This document shows positions 16,892-25,418 of a DNA stretch of 64,000 nt, piece after piece. The position numbers and the translations under genes were made by a program. Under the pieces are notes generated by a model that was not told the origin of the DNA, did not search any database, and worked only from the letters and a program-made list of their open reading frames with translations. The first letter of the stretch is position 1, and each line of letters begins with the position of its first letter. Source of the stretch: Devosia marina (GTDB taxonomy: Bacteria; Pseudomonadota; Alphaproteobacteria; Rhizobiales; Devosiaceae); contig NZ_WQRF01000001.1 in NCBI RefSeq assembly GCF_009758415.1, positions 682,001 through 746,000 of the forward strand, in the 5' to 3' direction.

Positions 16892-16928
16892 GGAACCTCA
16901 TCCTTCGACCTGCTCAGGATGAGGTTCC
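16892..16928. repeat. Palindromic REP-like element, copy 2
   Basis: Perfect 13-bp inverted repeat (16892-16904 with 16916-16928) around an 11-base centre TCGACCTGCTC. Contains the CTCATCCTTCGAC..GCTCAGGATGAG pattern, related to copy 1, and lies directly after it between tyrS and the hydrolase gene. Confidence 0.65.
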
Positions 16929-16957
16929 TCCGAATGACCGTCTCAATTGCGCTCTCG

Positions 16958-17620
16958 TTAGCGCCCGCCACCGTCCGCGATCTCCTGACGGCGACGGTCG
17001 AGATATTCGGCGCAACGCGTGGTCAGCTCGTCGACCTTGCCTTCGTAGAAATGGTTCGCCCCTTCCACGATCTGCTGCTCAATGGTGATACCCTTCTGCG
17101 TCTTGAGCTTGTCCACCAGCTTCTGCACCGAAGTGGGCGGGGCTACGCGGTCCTTGTCGCCATGGATGATCAGGCCCGAGGACGGGCAGGGGGCGAGAAA
17201 TGAGAAGTCGTAGAGATTCTCCGGCGGCGATACGGAGATAAAGCCTTCCACCTCCGGACGGCGCATCAAGAGCTGCATGCCGATCCAGGCACCGAAGGAG
17301 AATCCGGCGATCCAGCAGCCGCGCGATTCCCGATTGATGATCTGCAGCCAGTCCAGCGCCGCAGCCGCATCCGAGAGCTCGCCGATGCCATGATCGAACA
17401 CGCCCTGCGATCGGCCGACGCCGCGTGAATTGAAGCGCAGAACCGAAAAGCCACGCTCGGCAAACATATAGAAGAGATTGTAGACGATCTGGTTGTTCAT
17501 CGTCCCGCCGAATTGCGGGTGAGGATGCAACACGATCGCCACGGGCGCGTTCGGTTCCTTACCCGGCTGGTACCGGCCTTCCAGGCGCCCTTCCGGGCCG
17601 TTGAAGATCACTTCTGGCAT
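16958..17620 (-). CDS. Alpha/beta hydrolase, dienelactone hydrolase-like
   Basis: A 220-residue alpha/beta hydrolase with nucleophile elbow GFSFGA (Ser108), an acidic residue in HGDKDRVAPP and a histidine in EGANHFYEG, a complete triad. The N-terminal VLHPHPQFGGTMNN and FNSRGVGRSQG are shared with a widespread proteobacterial family of uncharacterised hydrolases. The substrate is unknown. The ATG at 17618-17620 is directly upstream of the first strand. It is on the same strand as tyrS, 82 bases away from its repeat region. Confidence 0.83.
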   Translation of the reverse strand: MPEVIFNGPEGRLEGRYQPGKEPNAPVAIVLHPHPQFGGTMNNQIVYNLFYMFAERGFSVLRFNSRGVGRSQGVFDHGIGELSDAAAALDWLQIINRESRGCWIAGFSFGAWIGMQLLMRRPEVEGFISVSPPENLYDFSFLAPCPSSGLIIHGDKDRVAPPTSVQKLVDKLKTQKGITIEQQIVEGANHFYEGKVDELTTRCAEYLDRRRQEIADGGGR

Positions 17621-17739
17621 AAGTTTGTTCCGGCCTTTTCTGGCTCTGTCCGTTTGGCCCTCCGGACCCTCTGGCGGAAAGCGGTTCGCGGCTTGACTAA
17701 GCGCGGACTGCTCCCTAAAACATGGGTCCGAAACACCAG

Positions 17740-17756
17740 TTTAGAATTATTCGAAA
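17740..17756. promoter_or_regulatory. Candidate Irr box (iron control element) upstream of the suf operon
   Basis: TTTAGAA-TTA-TTCGAAA, a 17-bp palindrome with one mismatch, 153 bases upstream of the cysteine desulfurase start. The pattern TTTAGAA-N3-TTCTAAA is how Irr boxes have been described for alphaproteobacterial iron genes, and suf operons are known Irr/RirA targets in this order. Confidence 0.45.
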
Positions 17757-17908
17757 CTTGGTTTTGAGCCGCGAAACGGCCCAATGGAGCGCCCCTTGTA
17801 ATGAAGTTGGGCGTAAAATTTCAAGAAGTGTTTGATTGCGTGGACGCAAGAAGCGTCCCGCTGCAGGCATGGAAGCTATATGGGACGCACATGCGTCCGG
17901 AAAGCGCA

Positions 17909-19054
17909 ATGACGAGAGCGGCCATTTATCTCGATCACAATGCATCATCTCCGCTTCGCCCCGAAGCGCGGGAAGCCATGCTTGCTGCGCTCGACCTGGT
18001 GGGCAATCCCTCGTCCGTTCACGCCCATGGCCGCGCGCTGCGCAATCTGGTTGAAACAGGGCGGCGCCAAGTGGCCGAACTGGCGGGCGCCGAACCCAAG
18101 CAGGTCGTATTCACCGGTTCCGCTACCGAAGCTATCACCCAGGCCATCCTGGGCGGTGCCAGGGCATTCTCGGCAGGCGCCGTAGCTCTGAGTGCGGGGG
18201 AGCACGCAGCTGTTGGCAGGGCAGCAGAAGCCACGGGCCTGCCTGTCTGGACCGTTCCACTGGATAGCGAAGGCCGCATTGATCTCGATCAACTGGCGAC
18301 CACTTTGCAAAAGGCAGACGAACAGAGTGAAACCCTTCTGGTCGCCCTGCACTGGGTCAACAACGAAACCGGCGTCATCCAGCCCATTGAGCGGATCAAC
18401 GCGCTTGTCGGCCCGACGCGTCACACGCTTTTCATCGATGCGGTGCAGGCCTTTGGTAAACGCCCACTGGAATTTGCCACCTCGGCTCCCGACATGGTGG
18501 CGGTGAGTGGCCACAAGATCGGCGCGCCCGCCGGCATTGGCGCGCTGCTGGTAAAATCACATGCCGATACGGTGCGGCTCATTCCCGGCGGTGGCCAGGA
18601 ACAGGGGCGCCGGGGGGGCACCGAATCGGCGGCACTGATCGCAGCCTTTGGTGCGGCGGCAGCGGCGAACGATTATGATGACGAAACACTGTCGGGCCTT
18701 GTGCAGCATGTCGAGGCCGATCTGAGGAAATTGGCGCCGGATCTGGTCATTTTCGGCCAAGGTGTGAACCGTATCGGCAATGTTACCAATTTCGCCGTGC
18801 CGGGTGTGGGCAATGCGACCGCGATGATGGCACTGGACCTGATGGGACTATCTGTATCGTCCGGCTCCGCCTGCTCATCGGGCAAGGTCGGCGCCAGCCA
18901 TGTGCTTGCTGCCATGGGCGTGCCCAGGGATATCGCCAATTGCGCCTTGCGCGTCAGCTTCGGCTGGAACTCGACCAAGGCGGACGCAGAGGCGTTCCTT
19001 GCCGGATTTGAAACGCTCCTTTCCCGCCAGAAGCGGGCAGGGAAAGCGGCCTAG
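17909..19054 (+). CDS. Group I cysteine desulfurase (NifS/IscS-like) heading the suf operon
   Basis: Releases sulfur from L-cysteine as an enzyme persulfide for Fe-S clusters or tRNA thiolation. The 381-residue PLP enzyme begins MTRAAIYLDHNASSPLRPEA. Lys203 in VSGHKIGAPAGIG binds PLP and Cys322 in SSGSACSSGKVGASH lies on the long flexible loop typical of group I. The ATG at 17909 follows GGAAAG; the open frame extends 108 bases further without a better site. It stands 65 bases before sufB, so the operon carries two desulfurases, this one and the group II SufS. Confidence 0.9.
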   Translation: MTRAAIYLDHNASSPLRPEAREAMLAALDLVGNPSSVHAHGRALRNLVETGRRQVAELAGAEPKQVVFTGSATEAITQAILGGARAFSAGAVALSAGEHAAVGRAAEATGLPVWTVPLDSEGRIDLDQLATTLQKADEQSETLLVALHWVNNETGVIQPIERINALVGPTRHTLFIDAVQAFGKRPLEFATSAPDMVAVSGHKIGAPAGIGALLVKSHADTVRLIPGGGQEQGRRGGTESAALIAAFGAAAAANDYDDETLSGLVQHVEADLRKLAPDLVIFGQGVNRIGNVTNFAVPGVGNATAMMALDLMGLSVSSGSACSSGKVGASHVLAAMGVPRDIANCALRVSFGWNSTKADAEAFLAGFETLLSRQKRAGKAA

Positions 19055-19119
19055 CCGCCACATCAGACTATTCGTTCGCGGCGGCCTTGAACCGCCGAGG
19101 GACATAAAGGAGAAGCCGC

Positions 19120-20649
19120 ATGGCGGACTACAACATTCCGACCCTCAAGGAAGAAATCGACCGGGAGACGGTCGAGCAGGTGCTGGCGCTCGACGTCGAC
19201 AAATACAAGTACGGCTTCGAAACAGAGATCGAGTCCGACGTCGCCCCCCCTGGCCTGACGGAAGACACCATCCGCTTCATCTCGGCCAAGAAGGACGAGC
19301 CCGAATGGATGCTGGAATGGCGTCTAGAAGCGTTCCGCCGCTGGCAGACGATGGAAGAGCCCAACTGGGCCAAGGTTCATTATCCCAAGATCGATTTCCA
19401 GGCGATCAGCTATTATTCGGCGCCGAAGTCCTTCAGTGGCCCCAAGAGCCTGGACGAAGTCGATCCCGAACTGCTGCGCACTTACGAGAAGCTCGGCATT
19501 CCACTGAAGGAACAGGCCATTCTGGCGGGCGTCGAAGGCGCGGGCGAACCGACCGGTACGCCGTTCTCCGGTAATGTCGCGGTTGATGCGGTCTTTGACT
19601 CGGTTTCCGTGGTCACTACCTTCCGCGAGGAACTGGCCAAGCAGGGCATCATCTTCTGCTCGATCTCCGACGCCATTCGTGAGTATCCCGATCTGGTCAA
19701 GCAGTATCTGGGCTCGGTGGTGCCGGTCTCGGACAATTACTACGCCACGCTCAACTGCGCCGTCTTCACCGATGGGTCCTTCGTCTACATCCCGAAGGGC
19801 GTCCGTTGCCCGATGGAGTTGTCGACCTATTTCCGCATCAACGAAAAGAAAACCGGCCAGTTCGAGCGCACGCTGATCATCGCTGATGACGACAGCTACG
19901 TGTCCTATCTTGAGGGCTGCACCGCCCCGATGCGCGACGAGCACCAGTTGCATGCCGCGGTGGTGGAACTGGTTGCCCTGGACAATGCCGAGATCAAGTA
20001 CTCGACGGTCCAGAACTGGTATCCGGGCGACAAGAACGGCAAGGGCGGTATCTACAACTTCGTCACCAAGCGTGGCGACTGCCGTGGCAAGAACTCGCAT
20101 ATTTCCTGGACCCAGGTGGAAACCGGCTCGGCCATCACCTGGAAGTACCCGAGCTGTATCCTGCGCGGTGACGGTTCACGCGGCGAGTTCTATTCCATCG
20201 CCATTTCCAACGGCTATCAGCAGGTCGATAGCGGCACCAAGATGATCCACCTGGGCAAGAACACGTCCAGCCGCATCATCTCCAAGGGCATTGCCGCCGG
20301 CTTCTCGGACAACACCTATCGCGGTCAGGTCTCGGCCCATGCCAAGGCCAAGAATGCCCGCAACTTCACCCAGTGCGACTCACTGCTGATCGGTGACAAG
20401 TGCGGGGCGCACACCGTGCCCTATATCGAGAGCCGCAATGGCACGGCCGTCTTCGAGCACGAAGCGACCACGTCCAAGATTTCTGACGACCAGATGTTCT
20501 ACTGCATGCAGCGCGGCCTCTCCGAAGAGGATGCCGTGGCCCTGATCGTCAATGGCTTCGTGCGCGATGTGCTGCAGCACCTGCCCATGGAATTCATGGT
20601 CGAAACCCAGAAGCTGATCGCGATCAGCCTTGAAGGCAGCGTGGGCTGA
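19120..20649 (+). CDS. sufB: SufB, Fe-S cluster assembly scaffold
   Basis: Scaffold subunit of the SufBC2D complex on which Fe-S clusters are built. 509 residues, starting [17 protein letters not shown] with AAGGAG upstream. The conserved core [16 protein letters not shown] and [20 protein letters not shown] is intact, including the cysteine of QCDSLL that accepts sulfur in the Escherichia coli protein. The stop overlaps the start of the cupin gene (TGATG), which implies translational coupling. Confidence 0.97.
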   Translation: MADYNIPTLKEEIDRETVEQVLALDVDKYKYGFETEIESDVAPPGLTEDTIRFISAKKDEPEWMLEWRLEAFRRWQTMEEPNWAKVHYPKIDFQAISYYSAPKSFSGPKSLDEVDPELLRTYEKLGIPLKEQAILAGVEGAGEPTGTPFSGNVAVDAVFDSVSVVTTFREELAKQGIIFCSISDAIREYPDLVKQYLGSVVPVSDNYYATLNCAVFTDGSFVYIPKGVRCPMELSTYFRINEKKTGQFERTLIIADDDSYVSYLEGCTAPMRDEHQLHAAVVELVALDNAEIKYSTVQNWYPGDKNGKGGIYNFVTKRGDCRGKNSHISWTQVETGSAITWKYPSCILRGDGSRGEFYSIAISNGYQQVDSGTKMIHLGKNTSSRIISKGIAAGFSDNTYRGQVSAHAKAKNARNFTQCDSLLIGDKCGAHTVPYIESRNGTAVFEHEATTSKISDDQMFYCMQRGLSEEDAVALIVNGFVRDVLQHLPMEFMVETQKLIAISLEGSVG

Positions 20650-21116
20650 TGGAAAAGAGTATCGAACCTGTCGTCGCCCTGTCCGGCCTGGCACTCAAGC
20701 GACACGATCGGGGTCCTGGTATTGGTGCACACGGAGCCAATTTCACTCGGGCTATGGGACTGACCATGCTTGGCGCCAGCTATTTCGAGGTACAGCCGGG
20801 CGAATCCGCCTTCCCGTTCCATGTCCACTACCTGGAGGACGAGATCATCGTCATTCTGGAAGGTGAGGGGACCTATCGTTTCGGCGAAACGTCCCACAAG
20901 GTGACCGTGGGTGACGTGCTCGGCGCGCCTGCCGGCCGGGCCGAACTGGCGCACCAGCTCACCAATACCGGAACGGGCATGCTGAAATATATCTGCGTCG
21001 CCAATCAGACAGAGACCAATGTGGTCGAACTGCCTGAGCATGGTGTTCTGCGCGTCCATCACCGGAAACCGGGCGGCTACGAGAGTGTCGAATTGCCCAC
21101 GCCCGCCAAGGCCTGA
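20649..21116 (+). CDS. Cupin-domain protein inserted between sufB and sufC
   Basis: A 155-residue single-domain cupin. Motif 1 reads PGESAFPFHVHYLEDEIIVI with two histidines and a glutamate as possible metal ligands, and motif 2 reads VGDVLGAPAGRAELAHQLTN with a histidine. The ATG overlaps the sufB stop by one base and sufC follows after 65 bases, so it is a full member of the operon. Function is unknown; iron or small-molecule binding would fit the setting but is inference. It is not one of the standard SUF components. Confidence 0.85.
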   Translation: MEKSIEPVVALSGLALKRHDRGPGIGAHGANFTRAMGLTMLGASYFEVQPGESAFPFHVHYLEDEIIVILEGEGTYRFGETSHKVTVGDVLGAPAGRAELAHQLTNTGTGMLKYICVANQTETNVVELPEHGVLRVHHRKPGGYESVELPTPAKA

Positions 21117-21181
21117 ACGAAATTGATGACCAGTCCTGAGAGCCGGCAGCGACGCCGCCCAGACTGAAGAAGGTAGAAGAA

Positions 21182-21943
21182 ATGACCACTCCCGTTCTTG
21201 AAATCCGCAACCTGCATGCCCGCATCGACGAGCGTGAAATCCTCAAGGGTGTGAACCTCATCATCCCGCCTGGCGAAGTCCATGCCATCATGGGCCGCAA
21301 TGGTTCGGGCAAGTCGACCCTGAGCTATGTGCTCGCTGGTAAGGAAGACTATGAGGTCACCGAGGGCGAAATCCTGCTCAATGGCGCGAACATCCTGGAG
21401 ATGGAGCCCGATGAGCGCGCCGTTGCCGGCCTGTTCCTGGCCTTCCAGTATCCGATTGAAATCCCCGGCGTTGCGACCATGACCTTCCTCAAGGCCGCGC
21501 TCAACGCTCAGCGCAAGGCGCGCGGCGAGGAGGAGCTCAAGACGCCCGACTTCATGCGTCTGGTCAAGGAGGCTGGCAGCCAGCTCAACATTGACAACGA
21601 CATGCTCAAGCGCCCGCTCAACGTCGGCTTCTCCGGCGGCGAAAAGAAGCGCGCCGAGATCATGCAGATGGCACTGCTGAAGCCCTCGCTGGCCGTACTC
21701 GACGAGACCGATTCCGGCCTCGACATCGACGCGCTGCAGGTTGTCTCCAAGGGTGTGAACGCCCTGCGCGACGGTCAGCGCTCCATGCTGGTCATCACTC
21801 ACTATCAGCGCCTTCTCAACCACATCGTGCCCGACGTCGTGCACGTCTTCTCGGACGGCAAGATCGTGGAAAGCGGCGACAAGGAACTGGCCCTCAAGCT
21901 CGAGGCCAAGGGCTATGCCAGCTATGGCGGAGAGGCAGCCTAA
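21182..21943 (+). CDS. sufC: SufC, Fe-S assembly ATPase
   Basis: ABC-type ATPase that drives structural change of the SufBC2D scaffold. 253 residues with Walker A GRNGSGKST (residues 39-47), signature VGFSGGEKKRAEIMQ, Walker B AVLDETDSGLD and a switch histidine in LVITHYQR. The ATG at 21182 follows GAAGG. It is followed by sufD after 3 bases. Confidence 0.97.
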   Translation: MTTPVLEIRNLHARIDEREILKGVNLIIPPGEVHAIMGRNGSGKSTLSYVLAGKEDYEVTEGEILLNGANILEMEPDERAVAGLFLAFQYPIEIPGVATMTFLKAALNAQRKARGEEELKTPDFMRLVKEAGSQLNIDNDMLKRPLNVGFSGGEKKRAEIMQMALLKPSLAVLDETDSGLDIDALQVVSKGVNALRDGQRSMLVITHYQRLLNHIVPDVVHVFSDGKIVESGDKELALKLEAKGYASYGGEAA

Positions 21944-21946
21944 ATC

Positions 21947-23158
21947 ATGCGCGCAAACTTTCCAGTCCGCCTCGGGCCCGCCGAGGACGCTCTTATCGCC
22001 CAGCTCAAAGCTGCCGGCGCTGATGCTGCCGCCGAGCGCATCACTGTGGCGGGCCTGCCGACCCGTCGCGTCGAGAGCTACCACTACACCGATCTGAAAA
22101 CCCTGCTGCGGGCGATCCCGCCGCTGGCAACCGCGGCCAATGAAGCCAGCGCTCCGGCGCTGCGCATTCCCGGCGCTTTCAATCTGATGATTGCCAATGG
22201 TGCCATCCAGAATGCCGCCACAGCCCCAGCCGGCGTTATCGTCGGCAAGGCCGAGGGCGGCGTGCTGACCACTCGTGACGACGTCTTGGTGCATATCAAC
22301 GGGGCGCTGGCCAAGGAGGCACTGACCCTCACGCTGGAGAGCAGCGTCGATCCGGTCATTCAGGTGGAGCGTCGCGTTGAAGGCGAGGCGGCCCACGTCG
22401 CCGATGCGCTCAAGATCTTCGTGGCAGACGACGCCTCGGCGACCATTGTCGAAACCTTCTCGGGCTCCGATGCGGCCCATGTCGGCAATCACGCAACCTA
22501 CTTGTCGGCGGGCAAGAACGCGGTGGTGACCCATATCACCATCGACCTCAGCGCCCGCGCCGTTTCGCACTTCGCCACCAATGAATATCAGCTCGCCGAT
22601 GGCGCCAAGCTGCGCACCTTGGTGATCCATGCCGGCGCCGGTCTCGCACGCACCCATGTGTTCCCGCGCATGGCCGGTGCAGGGGCCCATGCCGATCTCA
22701 CTGGCCTCAATCTGGTGGCCGATGGTCAGCACGCCGACATCACCATGGAAACGCTGCACGCGGTGCCGCACACCTCGTCGCAGCCGCTGTTCAAATCCAT
22801 TGTGCGCGGTCGCGCCAAAGCTGTCGTACAGGGCAAGCTCGTTGTTGCCCGCGACGCACAGAAGACCGATGCCAAGTTCATGCATCAGGGCCTGATGCTC
22901 TCGGATGAAGCAGAGATCCTGTCCAAGCCCGAACTCGAAATCTATGCTGACGACGTGGTCTGCGGCCATGGTTCGACCTGCGGCATGATCGACGAGGACA
23001 GCCTGTTCTACCTGATGAGCCGCGGCGTCCCCAAGGCCGAGGCAGAGACCATGCTTGTGCGCGGCTTCATTGCGGAACTTTTTGATCCAATCGAGGATGA
23101 AGAACTCAATGAAGCTTTGCAGGGCATCGTCGATGGTTGGCTGATGAACGGCCAGTAG
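21947..23158 (+). CDS. sufD: SufD, Fe-S assembly scaffold partner
   Basis: Second scaffold subunit of SufBC2D, 403 residues. The beta-helix core is recognisable by HFATNEYQLADGAKLRTL and the C-terminal DDVVCGHGSTCGMIDEDSLF, with the histidine-rich GHGST segment conserved in SufD. The ATG at 21947 lies three bases after the sufC stop. About 97 bases separate it from sufS, containing a short hairpin. Confidence 0.95.
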   Translation: MRANFPVRLGPAEDALIAQLKAAGADAAAERITVAGLPTRRVESYHYTDLKTLLRAIPPLATAANEASAPALRIPGAFNLMIANGAIQNAATAPAGVIVGKAEGGVLTTRDDVLVHINGALAKEALTLTLESSVDPVIQVERRVEGEAAHVADALKIFVADDASATIVETFSGSDAAHVGNHATYLSAGKNAVVTHITIDLSARAVSHFATNEYQLADGAKLRTLVIHAGAGLARTHVFPRMAGAGAHADLTGLNLVADGQHADITMETLHAVPHTSSQPLFKSIVRGRAKAVVQGKLVVARDAQKTDAKFMHQGLMLSDEAEILSKPELEIYADDVVCGHGSTCGMIDEDSLFYLMSRGVPKAEAETMLVRGFIAELFDPIEDEELNEALQGIVDGWLMNGQ

Positions 23159-23182
23159 GCTCGTCACACGCCCAATTACACA

Positions 23183-23200
23183 CTCCCCATATTAGGGGAG
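23183..23200. repeat. Small hairpin between sufD and sufS
   Basis: CTCCCC ATATTA GGGGAG, a perfect 6-bp stem with a 6-base loop. No T-tract follows, so it is more likely an RNA processing or stability hairpin than a terminator. Confidence 0.4.
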
Positions 23201-23255
23201 GGGCGCGTCGCCGGGCCCGCAAGGCAGCGGCAAAGCTATGGAGGGGGTGACCCCC

Positions 23256-24476
23256 ATGACCTTCGACCTCGAAAAAGTCCGCGCAGATTTCCCGATTCTG
23301 TCCGAACAGATCCACGGGAACAAGCTTGTCTATCTCGATAGCGGCGCCTCGGCTCAGAAGCCGGTCCAGGTCCTGGACCGCATGGACCATGCATTCAGGC
23401 ACGAATATGCCAATGTGCATCGAGGCCTGCACACGCTCGCCAATCGGGCCACCGAAGGCTATGAGGCGGGCCGCGAAAGCGTGCGCCGCTTCCTCAATGC
23501 CGGTCGTATCGAAGAGATTATTTTCACCCGATCTGCCACAGAAGCGATAAATCTGGTCGCATCATCCTTTGTCGGTCCGCGGACCAATGAGGGCGACGAG
23601 CTCGTCACCACGATCATGGAGCACCACTCCAACATCGTGCCCTGGCATTTTCATCGCGAACGCAAAGGCGCTGTGATCAAGTGGATCGATGTCGATGACG
23701 ATGGCGTCCTCGACATGGCGGCCTTCGAGGCATCGCTGACGGACCGCACCCGTATCGTCGCCGTTACGCATATGTCCAACGTCCTGGGCACGGTCAATCC
23801 AATTAAGCAAATCGTCGAGATGGCCCATGCCCGCGGCATCCCGGTGCTTGTCGATGGGTCGCAAGGAGCTGTCCATACCAGCGTGGATGTGCAGGACCTC
23901 GGTGCCGATTTCTACGTGATGACCGGTCACAAGCTTTACGGGCCCACCGGAATCGGCGTGCTCTATGGCAAATATGAGCTGCTGGCCGAGATGCAGCCCT
24001 ATCAGGGCGGCGGCGAAATGATCGAAACCGTCACACTTGACGGCGTCACCTATAACGAGCCGCCCCATCGCTTCGAAGCCGGCACGCCGCCAATCGTCCA
24101 AGCTATGGGTCTCGGCGCTGCGCTGGATTACATGCAGGACATTGGCCGCGAAGCGATTGCCGCCCATGAGCACGAAATTGCCGCCTATGCGCAGGAGCGG
24201 CTGGGACGCATCAACTCGCTGCGCCAGATCGGCACCGCGCCGGGCAAGGGCGGCATTTTCTCTTTCGAGATCGCTGGCGCCCATGCCCATGATATCGCCA
24301 CCATTCTCGACCGCTATGGCATTGCTGTGCGTGCGGGCACCCATTGCGCGCAACCGCTGCTGTCCCGATTTGGCGTTACCTCTACATGTCGCGCTTCCTT
24401 CGCCCTATATAACGGCAAGGACGACGTGGATGCGCTGGTGGACGGCATTGAGCGTGCCCAGAAATTTTTCGCCTGA
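23256..24476 (+). CDS. sufS: SufS, group II cysteine desulfurase
   Basis: Supplies persulfide sulfur to SufB. With the ATG at 23256 the 406-residue protein has PLP lysine Lys226 (TGHKLYGPTGIGV) and catalytic Cys364 (RAGTHCAQPLL), the same numbers as in Escherichia coli SufS. An upstream ATG at 23238 is rejected because the ribosome binding site GGAGGGGG lies inside that extension. No sufE or sufU is present in the cluster. Confidence 0.95.
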   Translation: MTFDLEKVRADFPILSEQIHGNKLVYLDSGASAQKPVQVLDRMDHAFRHEYANVHRGLHTLANRATEGYEAGRESVRRFLNAGRIEEIIFTRSATEAINLVASSFVGPRTNEGDELVTTIMEHHSNIVPWHFHRERKGAVIKWIDVDDDGVLDMAAFEASLTDRTRIVAVTHMSNVLGTVNPIKQIVEMAHARGIPVLVDGSQGAVHTSVDVQDLGADFYVMTGHKLYGPTGIGVLYGKYELLAEMQPYQGGGEMIETVTLDGVTYNEPPHRFEAGTPPIVQAMGLGAALDYMQDIGREAIAAHEHEIAAYAQERLGRINSLRQIGTAPGKGGIFSFEIAGAHAHDIATILDRYGIAVRAGTHCAQPLLSRFGVTSTCRASFALYNGKDDVDALVDGIERAQKFFA

Positions 24477-24487
24477 GGAAGGCTGAT

Positions 24488-24883
24488 ATGACCGAAGAGA
24501 CCAAGATCGACCAGACCACAGCCGAAACGGACACCCGTATCGCGCCAAGCATGCCGACCAGCCTCCCCGAAGGAGAAGTCGAACGCATCACGACCGATCT
24601 CATCGGGGCCTTGAAAACGGTCTATGATCCCGAGATCCCCGTCGACATCTATGAGTTGGGCCTGATCTACCGGGTTGACCTGGATGACGAACGCAATTTG
24701 ACCATCGACATGACCTTGACGGCGCCCGGTTGCCCAGTCGCCGGTGAAATGCCAGGCTGGGTTGAAAACGCCGCCCGGGGTGTTGAAGGCATTCAGGACG
24801 TCACTGTCAACATGGTGTTCGACCCGCCCTGGGATGCCTCACGAATGAGCGAGGAAGCGCAAGTTGCGTTGAACTGGTGGTAA
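24488..24883 (+). CDS. sufT: SufT-like DUF59 (MIP18 family) Fe-S assembly protein
   Basis: A 131-residue MIP18/DUF59 protein: YDPEIPVDIYELGLIYRVDL and TLTAPGCPVAGEMPGW, containing the conserved cysteine of the family. SufT proteins assist Fe-S maturation when demand is high. An N-terminal extension of about 30 polar residues precedes the domain. It starts 11 bases after sufS, and sufA follows after 51 bases. Confidence 0.9.
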   Translation: MTEETKIDQTTAETDTRIAPSMPTSLPEGEVERITTDLIGALKTVYDPEIPVDIYELGLIYRVDLDDERNLTIDMTLTAPGCPVAGEMPGWVENAARGVEGIQDVTVNMVFDPPWDASRMSEEAQVALNWW

Positions 24884-24934
24884 TTTTGCGCGTTTCGCTC
24901 TATATATCGTGAAACGCCGATGAAAGTTTAGGCC

Positions 24935-25315
24935 ATGCCGTTCCAGATCATGTCGCTGACAGATGCCGCCGCCGAGCGCATCACCGAGATCATTGAAGAT
25001 TCCGACAAGCCGGTTATTGGCCTGCGCGTCGGTATCAAGAACGCTGGCTGCGCGGGCGTGTCCTACACCATGGAATATGTCGAGGCACCAATTGCTGGCG
25101 ACGACCATGTCGAGGACAAGGGTGTCAATGTCTGGGTTGATCCCAAGGCGACTATGTATCTGCTCGGCACCGTCATGGACTTTGAAGCGGGCAAGATGGG
25201 CTCCAGCTTCACCTTCAATAATCCAAACCAGACGGGCGCTTGCGGCTGCGGTGAAAGCGTCACCCTGGCACCGGCCGACTTGAAGGCACTGGCCGAGGCA
25301 CGGACGCTCGCCTGA
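24935..25315 (+). CDS. sufA: SufA, A-type Fe-S carrier
   Basis: A 126-residue HesB/IscA-family carrier that passes assembled clusters to target proteins. The three ligand cysteines are in place: Cys39 (KNAGCAGVSY), Cys103 and Cys105 (TGACGCGES). The start may be ATG 24935 or the nearby ATG 24950. It is the last gene of the suf operon. Confidence 0.94.
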   Translation: MPFQIMSLTDAAAERITEIIEDSDKPVIGLRVGIKNAGCAGVSYTMEYVEAPIAGDDHVEDKGVNVWVDPKATMYLLGTVMDFEAGKMGSSFTFNNPNQTGACGCGESVTLAPADLKALAEARTLA

Positions 25316-25418
25316 TCGCCAAGTGGAGCGACGACAGGGTGGCGTGACAGTCAGAGCCTTGTCGACGCGTATCTCTCCAGTTGCGCACGCCGCTCAGGTA
25401 AGGCATTGATCCGGCATC

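Noticed and set aside
17715..17948. 77-residue minus-strand frame in the suf promoter region
   Set aside because: It overlaps the candidate Irr box and the start of the cysteine desulfurase gene, with no recognisable product.
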